Below are positions 16,866 through 24,590 of a stretch of 64,000 nucleotides of DNA, piece after piece. Position 1 is the stretch's first letter; the number at the start of each line of letters is the position of its first letter. Position numbers and translations under genes: made by a program. The DNA is from Myxococcus eversor (GTDB lineage Bacteria > Myxococcota > Myxococcia > Myxococcales > Myxococcaceae): the NCBI RefSeq assembly GCF_010894455.1, contig NZ_JAAIXY010000001.1, forward strand, positions 62,001-126,000, given 5' to 3'. The notes beneath the pieces were generated by a model that saw nothing but the letters and a program-made list of their open reading frames with translations, made no database searches and was not told the DNA's origin.

Positions 16866-17190
16866 GTGCTGGCGGGTCGCTGTGCGCGCGTGAGTGCTCG
16901 TCTGCTCGGATGAAGGGCTGGCGGTCGCGGGTGGGCGAGTGTCGCGTGGGTCACTGACACTCCACTGCCATGGGCGTGCGCACGTGGGGCGCGCGACGTG
17001 GACGTAGGCGACTGTCGGGCGCGTGCGCTGACGTTTCTCGCGGGCTTGGAAGAGCGTGGAGCGCGGCCCTCACATGGTGCGTCAAAAAGTGCGGAGGCCG
17101 CGACGGGGCGCGCGGTTACACTCGGCTGCGTTCCGGCGCTTCAGAGGGGGTTTCTGGGGGCGGCTGGGTCAGTCAGAGGGTGCCTTTCGC
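16866..17190. other. 325-bp region without a recognisable gene
   Basis: Between rpiA and the DUF1592 gene. A 10-bp direct repeat CGTGAGTGCT occurs at 16861-16870, covering the rpiA stop, and at 16889-16898. I see no convincing ribosome-binding site with an open frame, no strong hairpin and no RNA-gene structure. The right part probably carries the promoter of the DUF1592/DUF1552 operon. Confidence 0.35.
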
Positions 17191-18804
17191 ATGAGAATCG
17201 TTCGTTACTGCCTTCCCGCGGCACTGCTGTTGGTGACCGCATCCTGTTCAGGCGACACATCCGGCGGAGACCCTCCGGAGGTCACGGAGGCAGCCCCCGC
17301 ACGCGTGCGTCGCATCACCCGGGCCGAATACGACAACAGCGTCTACAGCATCGTGAAGAACCCCACGCTGGTGCCCATGGCGCAGCTCTTCGCGCCCGAG
17401 GACGCCATCCTCGGCTTCACCACGCATGACCGGCTCCAGGTGACGCCGTTGCTCGCCGACCAGCTCGACTCCGCGGCGGAGCGCAACTGGGGCCCTGTCG
17501 CCGTCAACAACCTGGCCAGCGAGTACGCCTGCGCCGCGGGGAAGAACGAGGACGACTGCGCGAAGTCCTTCATCCAAGCGCTGGGCGCTCGCGCCTTCCG
17601 CCGGCCGGTGACGGCCGAGGACGAGGCGGACCTGCTCGCGCTCTGGCAGGCGGTGCGCAAGGACGCGGACCCGAAGAAGGCGGCTGAGTCCGTCATCCAG
17701 GCCGTGCTGACGTCGGCGTCGTTCCTGTACCGCACGGAGTTGGGTGAGTCCGGCGGCGGGGCGAACAAGGTGGTGTGGCTGACGCAGCAGGAGATCGCTA
17801 CGGCGCTGTCGTTCGCCGTAACGGGCGCGCCGCCCGACGCGGAGTTGTCCGCCGCCGCTGCGGCGGGGCAGCTCAAGACTGCCGACGCGCGCGAGGCCCA
17901 GGCGCGACGTCTGCTGAAGACGGAGGCCTCCCAGCGATACCTCCAGCGCTTCGTCGTGGAGTGGCTCGGTTTGTCGGGCATGGACAGCCTCAACAAGAAC
18001 AACCAAGTGTTTCCCGACTTCAGCCAGGTCTTCAAGCTCTCCGCGCGCACGGAGACACTGACCTTCATCAACCACGTCCTCGTCAACGAGGCAGGTTCGG
18101 TGAAGGAACTCCTGAGCGCGAACTACACGTTCGCGGATGGTTTGATGTCGCTGTTCTACGGCACGTCGTTGACGCCGGATGGCACCATCGGTCGGGTTCC
18201 CCTGCCGGCCAACCGGGTGGGCATCCTCACGCACGCGAGCGTGCTGACGACGTACGCGCTGTTCGACTCCAGCTCGCCCATCCGGCGCGGCAAGTTCGTC
18301 CTCACGCGCCTCTTGTGCCGTGAAGTGCCGCCGCCCCCGCCGTCCGTCATCATCATCCCCCCCGCCGTCAATCCGGACAGCACCACCCGCGCGCGCTTCG
18401 CCGCCCACACCGACAACCCCACCTGCGCGGGCTGCCACCGGCAGTTGGACCCCATCGGTTTCGGCATGGAGGACTACGACGGCGTGGGCAAGTACCGCAC
18501 GAAGGAGAACGGCCTGGACGTGGACGCCAGCGGCTCCGTCGAGCACGCCGAGGGCAAGTTCACCTTCACGGGCGGCGCCGAGCTGGCGCGCTGGCTCGCC
18601 AGCAGCGAGGACGTGGCCGACTGCGTGCCGCTGCAGCTCTTCCGCTACGTCATGGGGCGGGATGAGGACACCGTCGATGGGCCGATGCTCACCGACATGC
18701 GCTCGCGCTTCCGCGCGGACCCGAAGCTGAAGCTGGGCGATGCCCTCGTTGGCCTCGTCCGCTCACCGTATTTCGTCCACCGGCGCACCCCTTCCCCCGA
18801 GTAG
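17191..18804 (+). CDS. DUF1592/DUF1588-type lipoprotein with a single CxxCH motif
   Basis: The ATG at 17191 gives a lipoprotein signal (LLLVTASC). The 537-residue protein follows the Planctomycetes-type domain set: an N-terminal DUF1587/1595-like part (VRRITRAEYDNSVY), a middle DUF1592, then DUF1588 with NPTCAGCHRQLDPIGFG and a C-terminal DUF1585 (LFRYVMGRDEDTVD). Residues 412-416, CAGCH, could bind one c-type haem. Such proteins are known mostly from planctomycetes and myxobacteria, always with a DUF1552 partner, and their reaction is unknown. The partner starts five bases downstream. Likely an outer, electron-transfer-linked complex; that is inference. Confidence 0.85.
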   Translation: MRIVRYCLPAALLLVTASCSGDTSGGDPPEVTEAAPARVRRITRAEYDNSVYSIVKNPTLVPMAQLFAPEDAILGFTTHDRLQVTPLLADQLDSAAERNWGPVAVNNLASEYACAAGKNEDDCAKSFIQALGARAFRRPVTAEDEADLLALWQAVRKDADPKKAAESVIQAVLTSASFLYRTELGESGGGANKVVWLTQQEIATALSFAVTGAPPDAELSAAAAAGQLKTADAREAQARRLLKTEASQRYLQRFVVEWLGLSGMDSLNKNNQVFPDFSQVFKLSARTETLTFINHVLVNEAGSVKELLSANYTFADGLMSLFYGTSLTPDGTIGRVPLPANRVGILTHASVLTTYALFDSSSPIRRGKFVLTRLLCREVPPPPPSVIIIPPAVNPDSTTRARFAAHTDNPTCAGCHRQLDPIGFGMEDYDGVGKYRTKENGLDVDASGSVEHAEGKFTFTGGAELARWLASSEDVADCVPLQLFRYVMGRDEDTVDGPMLTDMRSRFRADPKLKLGDALVGLVRSPYFVHRRTPSPE

Positions 18805-18809
18805 CCACC

Positions 18810-20246
18810 ATGCTCCGCGAACTCTCACGACGCTCCCTGATAAAGACCCTGGCGGGCTCGGCGGCGGCGCTGCCCCTGGCCAACCTGCTCGGCACCACGG
18901 ACGCGTATGCCCAGGGCACCACGCCCCCCATGCGCTTCATCGCCATCTTCACCTCCCACGGGTGCCTGCCGGAGTACTGGAACCCGCAGGGCGGCGAGAC
19001 GGACTTCAACCTCGACTTCCCCAACTCCATGCTGTCGCCGCTCCAGGCCCACCGCTCCAAGCTGCTGGTGCTGGATGGCCTGGACTACCAGGTGCTCTAC
19101 GAGCATGGCCTGACGGGACACGAGGGCGGCCCCCTCACGTTCCTCACCGGCAGCAAGGTCAACACCGCCAGCGGTGACGACCTGCCGGAGAACGCCTCGC
19201 TGGACCAGGTCCTCGCGGCGCAGATTGGCGGCGCCACGCGCTTCCGCTCCCTGCAGCTCAACGCGTGGGAGCAGTTCGGCGGCCAGCACGTCTACAACAG
19301 CATCAGCTTCACGCCGAACGGCGGGCGCGTGCCCTTCGAGAGAGATCCGGCGGGCGTCTACCAGCGGCTGTTCGGCAACGCGCCGTCGCCCACGTCGGAC
19401 CCGGGGGAGAACGCGCTCGCGCTCGCGCGTCGCAGGAGCCTGCTGGACTACCTGGTGAAGGACGCCACCCGGCTGCGCAACCGCCTGGCGGGCCCGGAGC
19501 GACAGAAGCTGGAGACGCACCTGGAGTCGCTGCGTGACATCGAGCGCCGGCTGGGCTCGCTGGGCACGTCCCCCACGCCCTCGCAGGAGCCGGTGCCGGC
19601 GGAGGCCGCGTGCAGCGGCGGCACGGCGCCTCCGGGGTATGACCTGGGCCAGCTCGGCAACCTGGACAACATGCCGACGCTGACCAAGCTCCACATGGAC
19701 CTCATCGTCCGGGCCTTCGCGTGTGACTTGACGCGCGTGGTGACGATGACGATTCCGGGCCCGTCGATGCCGTGGCTCGGCATCCACGAGGACACGCACA
19801 ACGACCTGGCGCACCGCCTGGACGTGACGGCGGAGCCCTTGCGCTCGGAGATTCGCGGGAAGATGGTGAAGGTGCAGCGCTGGTATGCCGAGCAAGTGGC
19901 GTACCTCATGAACGGCCTGGCCTCCGTTCAGGAGGGCAGCGGCACCGCGCTGGACAACACCCTCATCCTCTGGGGCAACGAGCTGGGAGATGCGTCCGGC
20001 CACATGAACGTGCGCGTGCCCACGGTGCTCGCGGGCGGCGCGGCCGGGAAGTTCCGCATGGGCCGCTTCCTGCGGCTGCGTCCCGCCGGCTCCAACCCGC
20101 TGAACAACTGGGGAGGCCCTGGTACGCCGCTGACGGGCGCGGTGGCCCACAACAAGCTGCTGGTGTCCATCGCCCAGGCCTTCGGGGTGAACGTGAACAC
20201 CTTCGGTCACCCGGACTTCAAGGGCCCGCTGTCGGGCCTCACCTGA
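18810..20246 (+). CDS. DUF1552 protein with Tat-type signal
   Basis: A 478-residue protein beginning with SRRSLIKTL followed by a hydrophobic stretch and AYAQ, a typical twin-arginine signal. The mature part is the DUF1552 family, with conserved segments FTSHGCLPEYWNPQGGETDF, DGLDYQVLYEHGLTGHEGGP and TLILWGNELGDASGHMNV. The many His/Asp residues in this alkaline-phosphatase-superfamily-like protein suggest metal binding. It is exported folded. It is coupled to the DUF1592 gene (5-bp gap) and ends at a strong hairpin, so the two form a complete two-gene operon. Function is undescribed as far as I know. Confidence 0.88.
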   Translation: MLRELSRRSLIKTLAGSAAALPLANLLGTTDAYAQGTTPPMRFIAIFTSHGCLPEYWNPQGGETDFNLDFPNSMLSPLQAHRSKLLVLDGLDYQVLYEHGLTGHEGGPLTFLTGSKVNTASGDDLPENASLDQVLAAQIGGATRFRSLQLNAWEQFGGQHVYNSISFTPNGGRVPFERDPAGVYQRLFGNAPSPTSDPGENALALARRRSLLDYLVKDATRLRNRLAGPERQKLETHLESLRDIERRLGSLGTSPTPSQEPVPAEAACSGGTAPPGYDLGQLGNLDNMPTLTKLHMDLIVRAFACDLTRVVTMTIPGPSMPWLGIHEDTHNDLAHRLDVTAEPLRSEIRGKMVKVQRWYAEQVAYLMNGLASVQEGSGTALDNTLILWGNELGDASGHMNVRVPTVLAGGAAGKFRMGRFLRLRPAGSNPLNNWGGPGTPLTGAVAHNKLLVSIAQAFGVNVNTFGHPDFKGPLSGLT

Positions 20247-20260
20247 GCTGAGTCTGGCGT

Positions 20261-20292
20261 CTCGCGGCGGGGCGCTCTCGTCCCGCCGCGAG
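20261..20292 (+). terminator. Strong hairpin after the DUF1552 gene
   Basis: A perfect 11-bp stem, CTCGCGGCGGG (20261-20271) with CCCGCCGCGAG (20282-20292), loop of 10 bases. It begins 14 bases after the operon's last stop codon. Confidence 0.7.
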
Positions 20293-20346
20293 GTCCCCTT
20301 TGGGCCCGGGCACGTGACTCGAAGGGCCGCCCCCGCGCCGCCCGCG

Positions 20347-21369
20347 TCAGGGCGCAGCGGGCTTCGGCTCGGCGTCTCCACCGCGCCATCGGCGCAGCAG
20401 CTCGGAGGCGCTGCCGCCGCGCTCCAACCGCGCGTCCGTCACCGTCCCTGCCGCGTCCACTCGCACCACGAAAGTGAGCGTGGGCTCGCCATTCAGGTGG
20501 TAGCGCAGGTCGGCGACGCGCACCTCGCGTCCCCCCTCCACTGGTGTCACCGTCACCACCGGGAAGCGCGCCCAGGCCAGGGCCTCGCGCACGGTGGGCA
20601 CCTCGCGCAGCTCCACGGGCAGCGCGTCCAGGGGCGCCTCCACCCTGCGGGCCTCCCGGGGCGCGCCGAGCAGCGTCACGTCCCCCGCGGCCAGGACCTC
20701 GCCGGGAAGGCGCGCCACGTATCGCCACGTGTTGAAGGAGAGGGGCGCGGGGAAGACGCGCACGGCCTGGGCGCCGGGGTAGGCACCGTCCACCCGCCGC
20801 GTCAGCACGCTCCAGGACACGACGCGCGCGCCCACATAGGCCATGGCACAGGCGAGCCCCACCAGCAGCGCTCGCCGCCACACCGCGCGCCGTCGCCACG
20901 CCACCACCGTCCCCACCACCAAGGGCAGCGTCACCCACGGGTCCACCACCACCGTCCAGTCCAGGCTCAGCCGCGCATCGGAGAAGGGCAGCAGCACCCG
21001 CGTGCCCCAGCCGGTCCACAAGTCGGGCAGCAGGTGCGCGAAGAGCACGGACCCAACGCTTGAAAGGAACACGGGGAGCGGCCGGGTGCCCTGGCGGAAT
21101 ACGGCCCAGGCCACGAGCGTGGCGACCATGGCCACGACGGGCGCGAAGACGAGCGAGTGCGACAGGCCCCGGTGCGCATGCAGCGCCACCGTCACCGCGT
21201 CACCGCGCGCCAGCAGGGTGTCCAGGTCCGGCAGTTCGGCGGCCAGCACGCTCGCGAGGAGCACCGCGCGGTCCGTGGACGATGCTCGCTCCGGCGAACC
21301 GGGGCGTACGTCGGGCCGGCGCAGCGCGCCGACAGCCAGTCCCAAGAGCCCGTGCGTGAGGTTGTCCAT
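20347..21369 (-). CDS. DUF457/YdjM-like membrane metal-dependent hydrolase
   Basis: I start at the ATG at 21369-21367 (MDNLTHGLLG), which is how the family begins; an upstream GTG would add 18 unlikely residues. The 340-residue product has four to five membrane segments in its first 190 residues. The conserved polar residues of the LexA-binding/YdjM family are present: NLTHGLLG, ELPDLDTLLA, HRGLSHSL, and HLLPDLW. These His/Asp residues form the putative metal site of the 'metal-dependent hydrolase' family. The last ~150 residues are a soluble domain of the type often fused here. Substrate unknown. Confidence 0.85.
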   Translation of the reverse strand: MDNLTHGLLGLAVGALRRPDVRPGSPERASSTDRAVLLASVLAAELPDLDTLLARGDAVTVALHAHRGLSHSLVFAPVVAMVATLVAWAVFRQGTRPLPVFLSSVGSVLFAHLLPDLWTGWGTRVLLPFSDARLSLDWTVVVDPWVTLPLVVGTVVAWRRRAVWRRALLVGLACAMAYVGARVVSWSVLTRRVDGAYPGAQAVRVFPAPLSFNTWRYVARLPGEVLAAGDVTLLGAPREARRVEAPLDALPVELREVPTVREALAWARFPVVTVTPVEGGREVRVADLRYHLNGEPTLTFVVRVDAAGTVTDARLERGGSASELLRRWRGGDAEPKPAAP

Positions 21370-21413
21370 GGCGCGGTGTGGCTCTAGCGCCTTCTTCGCA
21401 CGGGGGCCAGCGG

Positions 21414-21442
21414 CGGGACGCAAGACAACCGCTTGCGCCCCG
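21414..21442 (-). terminator. Hairpin downstream of the pectin-acetylesterase-like gene
   Basis: CGGGACGCAAG (21414-21424) pairs with CTTGCGCCCCG (21432-21442) with one mismatch. It lies 40 bases beyond the stop codon at 21482 on the minus strand. Confidence 0.45.
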
Positions 21443-21481
21443 TCGCCAGTCAGACGACTGCTTCAGCCGATGAGACGGTGA

Positions 21482-22789
21482 CTACCCGCCCAGCGCGCCG
21501 TTGATGAGCGGCGCGACAATCATCATGCCCGGGTCCTCGGCGTTGTAGCCGTTGGCGGGCTCGTAGATGCGCACGCGCTGGTTGTTGTTCACGAAGCGCG
21601 TGAGGAACGTGTCCATGCCCACGAACTCGCTGCGGCACTTCCACGACTGCCACGGCTCGCTGACGTACTCGTACCACTTCTTCTTCTCCATCTGCTGGCA
21701 GGCGTGCGAGCCGATGAAGGTGATGATGGTGCTGCAGTGGCTGGAGTTGATGGCGCGCTCGTGCGGGATGAAGTAGCTGAAGTTGTTGTACTTGTTCAGT
21801 TCCGTCACCATCGCGGCCTCGTCCGCCTTCCAGTACGCGTGCACGGACTCCTTGTCGTTCGGCGTGTGGAAGCGCTCGTAGGAGAAGCGCGAGTAGTTGT
21901 AGTCACGCGTGTAGCCCGTGTACGCGAGCTGGTCGTTCGGGAACTCCGTGGCCACCATGCGGTTGATGGTGCCGAAGTCGCCCTGGCTGAAAGACGCGGG
22001 CAGCAGGCCGAACACGGAGTTCAGGTTCCACGACTCGCGAATCTTGTCGTGCAGGGCGCGCGACTTGAAGTTGGCGTTGGGCGCCAGGAAGATGGGGCCG
22101 GAGTCGTTGAGCAGGTAGCCCCGCGCCGGGTTGATGATGCGACGCGCGAAGTAGTAGCCCGCCGACGTCGCCGTGCCGCCCGCGCTGTAGCCCGTCATCA
22201 GGAACTTCTGCACGTTGGGGAACTGCGTCTTCGCGTAGTTCGCCACCGCCAGCGTGTTGGTGTAGCCGCTGTGGTGCCACGTGAGCGGCGGGTTCACGCC
22301 CGTCTGGTCCACGTACGTCTTCGAGTTGTTGCCGATGTGCACGTCACCGGTGCAGTACGGCACGTAGACGATGTTCCAGCCGGCCGTCACCAGGTTCGTC
22401 TTGCTGCGGCCCGGCAGGCCCGGGTCGGCGCCGTTGACGAGCGGAGAGACGTACTTCGCGGTGAACTGGGTGATGTAGTCGTCGGCGATGCCGTTGGGGT
22501 TCGCCGCGCCCAGGAGGCCCGCTCGACCGCTACAGGTGTCGTAGTCCCAGCACGCGCCGCCGCCCTCGAGCAGCATCAGCAGGTTGGGCGAGTTCGTCTT
22601 GTGGACGAAGAACTTGAACTGGGAGCCATTGCCACACTTCGTCCCAGGCAGCTCCACCTTCTGCCAGTTGTAGTTGTTGCCGCCATCCACCAGCACGCTG
22701 ACGATGGATGAGACGATGACTTCCGAGCGGGCGGCGCTGGGGACCATCAGCGCAGCGACAGCGAGGCACGCCACGAGTACGCGCTTCAT
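21482..22789 (-). CDS. Secreted pectin-acetylesterase/Notum-family hydrolase
   Basis: A 435-residue protein with a signal peptide (residues 1-22, cleaved near SARSE). The alpha/beta fold matches the pectinacetylesterase family: [17 protein letters not shown] (oxyanion region), [13 protein letters not shown], and the nucleophile elbow LMTGYSAGG with Ser202. Many cysteines suggest periplasmic or extracellular disulfides. Known members remove O-acetyl or acyl groups from polysaccharides or lipids; its substrate here cannot be told. The 5' leader carries a C-loop hairpin next to the GGAGG ribosome-binding site that is shared with the chitinase gene at 62.8 kb. It is divergent from the short charged protein at 22956. 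Confidence 0.88.
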   Translation of the reverse strand: MKRVLVACLAVAALMVPSAARSEVIVSSIVSVLVDGGNNYNWQKVELPGTKCGNGSQFKFFVHKTNSPNLLMLLEGGGACWDYDTCSGRAGLLGAANPNGIADDYITQFTAKYVSPLVNGADPGLPGRSKTNLVTAGWNIVYVPYCTGDVHIGNNSKTYVDQTGVNPPLTWHHSGYTNTLAVANYAKTQFPNVQKFLMTGYSAGGTATSAGYYFARRIINPARGYLLNDSGPIFLAPNANFKSRALHDKIRESWNLNSVFGLLPASFSQGDFGTINRMVATEFPNDQLAYTGYTRDYNYSRFSYERFHTPNDKESVHAYWKADEAAMVTELNKYNNFSYFIPHERAINSSHCSTIITFIGSHACQQMEKKKWYEYVSEPWQSWKCRSEFVGMDTFLTRFVNNNQRVRIYEPANGYNAEDPGMMIVAPLINGALGG

Positions 22790-22792
22790 GCA

Positions 22793-22822
22793 GGCTCCTC
22801 CGGGTTTGGGGGGAAACCGGTT
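22793..22822 (-). promoter_or_regulatory. C-loop hairpin on the ribosome-binding site of the pectin-acetylesterase-like gene
   Basis: On the minus strand CCGGTTT is followed by a CCCCCC loop and AAACCCGG, giving a seven-pair stem with one bulged C. The right arm runs directly into GGAGGAG, the ribosome-binding site, 5-10 bases before the ATG. A very similar element precedes the chitinase gene at the same distance. This suggests post-transcriptional control. Confidence 0.4.
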
Positions 22823-22955
22823 CTAGCTCACGTTGACCCGGGAGTCAGTCCTGAATGTGTTGTTTCATGTTTCGAGCATCAAGGTGGATTGTGATGCATT
22901 GCGGCATGACAAGGGTTGGTTGCCAGGTGCGCGAGGCACGCGGTATTCGGACGTC

Positions 22956-23654
22956 ATGTCCGACAATGCTGGGTCGAAGCGTCTGGGCTGGCTGGCGGGG
23001 CTCGCGGGTGTGGCGCTGGTGGCCGCGCTCGTATTCGCCCTGAGCGGAGGAGAGGCGCCGCCCCCGGTGCCCGAGCCAGAGACGGCCGCCGCGCCCACCC
23101 CGCCGCCCCCCGCCGCGCCCGTGCCCTCGCGGCCCGCCGCGCCCACCCCTCCGCCACGAATGACAAGCAGCGTCATTCCGGAGGCCTACCGGGCGCCGGA
23201 GCCCGAGCCTGGCGTGGATGGCGAGGCCGCGGCCTATCCCGTGGATTTGGAGGCGCTGCGCGCGAAGCTGCCGGACAACATGTACTGGGAGCTGGGCGCG
23301 CCGACGAAGGACCCGGAGCTGCTGCGCAAGCGCGAGGAGGAGACGCGCAAGTGGAATGAAGTCTTTGGCCGGGTGCAGGCGGGTGACGCCACCGAGGCGG
23401 AGATTCACGGGTACTACGACCGACGACGCAGGGTGTCAGAAGACATGTTGCAGTTCGCGACCACGGTGCTCGCGGAGCAGGGCGACAAGCTGCCCGAGCG
23501 TGACAAGGGTTTGTACGAGCTGAGCATCAACATGCACCGCACGCGGCTGTCGGAGTACCCCCGCCAGGAGGAGGAGTCGCTGGCGCGCCGCCGCGCCGCG
23601 GAGCAGAGCCGTGAGCAGTGGCGCCAGGGGCAGCAGGGCCAGCAGCAGCCGTGA
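22956..23654 (+). CDS. Membrane-anchored protein of unknown function with Pro/Ala linker
   Basis: The ATG at 22956 (MSDNAGSK) gives a 232-residue protein. One hydrophobic segment (residues ~10-30) anchors it to the inner membrane or acts as an uncleaved signal. It is followed by a ~45-residue Pro/Ala/Glu linker and a soluble domain of about 150 residues rich in Glu/Arg helices (LEALRAKLPDNMYWELGAP, EIHGYYDRRRRVSEDML). I recognise no family. It ends in a Gln-rich tail (QWRQGQQGQQQP). It is divergent from the esterase gene and 98 bp before a histidine kinase; no operon partner is evident. Confidence 0.75.
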   Translation: MSDNAGSKRLGWLAGLAGVALVAALVFALSGGEAPPPVPEPETAAAPTPPPPAAPVPSRPAAPTPPPRMTSSVIPEAYRAPEPEPGVDGEAAAYPVDLEALRAKLPDNMYWELGAPTKDPELLRKREEETRKWNEVFGRVQAGDATEAEIHGYYDRRRRVSEDMLQFATTVLAEQGDKLPERDKGLYELSINMHRTRLSEYPRQEEESLARRRAAEQSREQWRQGQQGQQQP

Positions 23655-23752
23655 GCGCGGTGTCCGCCCGTGTTGGATAGTGGAAGCTTGCGGGAGGCCG
23701 CGGCCGGGCGCCGGATGGGTGTGGGCCGCCTGCTCCGCTAGAGACGCGGGGC

Positions 23753-24586
23753 ATGGCGGTGGAGACGAGTCGGAAGGGTTCGCCCGTCGAGGGCGAGCAC
23801 GCGGCGGGCTCTCCGGATGAGTCGCGCCGGCCCGCGGGGGAGCTGGAGCAACGGGTGCTGGAGCGGACGGCCGCCCTGGAGGCCGCGCTGCGGGTGCGCG
23901 ACGAGTTCCTGTCCGTGGCCTCCCACGAGCTGCGCACGCCCTTGACGTCGCTGCGGCTCTACGTGGACGGTCTGGTGCACTCCGCTCAACTTGGCGCGCT
24001 GGAGGCCTCGGACGTCCCAAGGCGGCTGGCCCGGGTCCAGGACCAATGCCGACGGTTGGACCGGCTCATCGCCACGCTCCTGGACGTGTCGCTCCTGTCC
24101 ACCCAGCGCCCGGTGCTGGACTTGGAGGAGGTGGACCTGGGGCAGCTCGTCCGCCACACCGTGGAGCGGATGGAGGAGGACGTGCGGCGCGCGGGGTGTG
24201 ATTTGTGCCTGCGCGCCCCGCTCGGAATCGTGGGCGCGTGGGACCGCACGCGCGTGGAGCAGGTCTTCACCAACCTGCTCACCAATGCCCTGCGCCACGC
24301 TGCGGGGACGGCGATTGAAGTGGCGCTCCGCGAGGAGGACCAGGCCGTGCTGTTGTGGGTGAAGGACGGGGGCGCGGGCATCTCCCCGGAGGACCAGGAG
24401 CGGCTGTTCCAGCGCTTCTCGCGCCTGGACCCGACGCGCCCCGGCTTCGGGCTGGGGCTTTGGATTTCCCGGCAGCTCGTCGAGCTCCACGGGGGCAGCC
24501 TGTCCGTGGCGAGCACCCCGGGCCAGGGAGCCTGTTTCACCGTGCGCTTGCCGCTGCCTGCTCCCGCTCCGCCCCCGGGCACCTGA
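23753..24586 (+). CDS. Soluble histidine kinase (HisKA + HATPase)
   Basis: A 277-residue kinase with no membrane segment. A short coiled-coil stretch (28-50) leads to HisKA with phospho-accepting His58 (SVASHELRTPL), then HATPase_c: N box NLLTNALRHA, G1 DGGAGI, F box LFQRFSRLD, and G2 GFGLGLWISRQ. No sensory domain precedes it, so it may act as an accessory or hub kinase. It is followed, in the same orientation, by a second and larger kinase, with no response regulator nearby. Its last codons are only four bases from the first in-frame start of the next gene. Confidence 0.9.
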   Translation: MAVETSRKGSPVEGEHAAGSPDESRRPAGELEQRVLERTAALEAALRVRDEFLSVASHELRTPLTSLRLYVDGLVHSAQLGALEASDVPRRLARVQDQCRRLDRLIATLLDVSLLSTQRPVLDLEEVDLGQLVRHTVERMEEDVRRAGCDLCLRAPLGIVGAWDRTRVEQVFTNLLTNALRHAAGTAIEVALREEDQAVLLWVKDGGAGISPEDQERLFQRFSRLDPTRPGFGLGLWISRQLVELHGGSLSVASTPGQGACFTVRLPLPAPAPPPGT

Positions 24587-24590
24587 AGAC

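Noticed and set aside
16861..16898. 10-bp direct repeat overlapping the rpiA stop, as a third example of post-stop gene-end copying
   Set aside because: Period of 28 bp is not a multiple of three and no further unit or protein similarity is seen.
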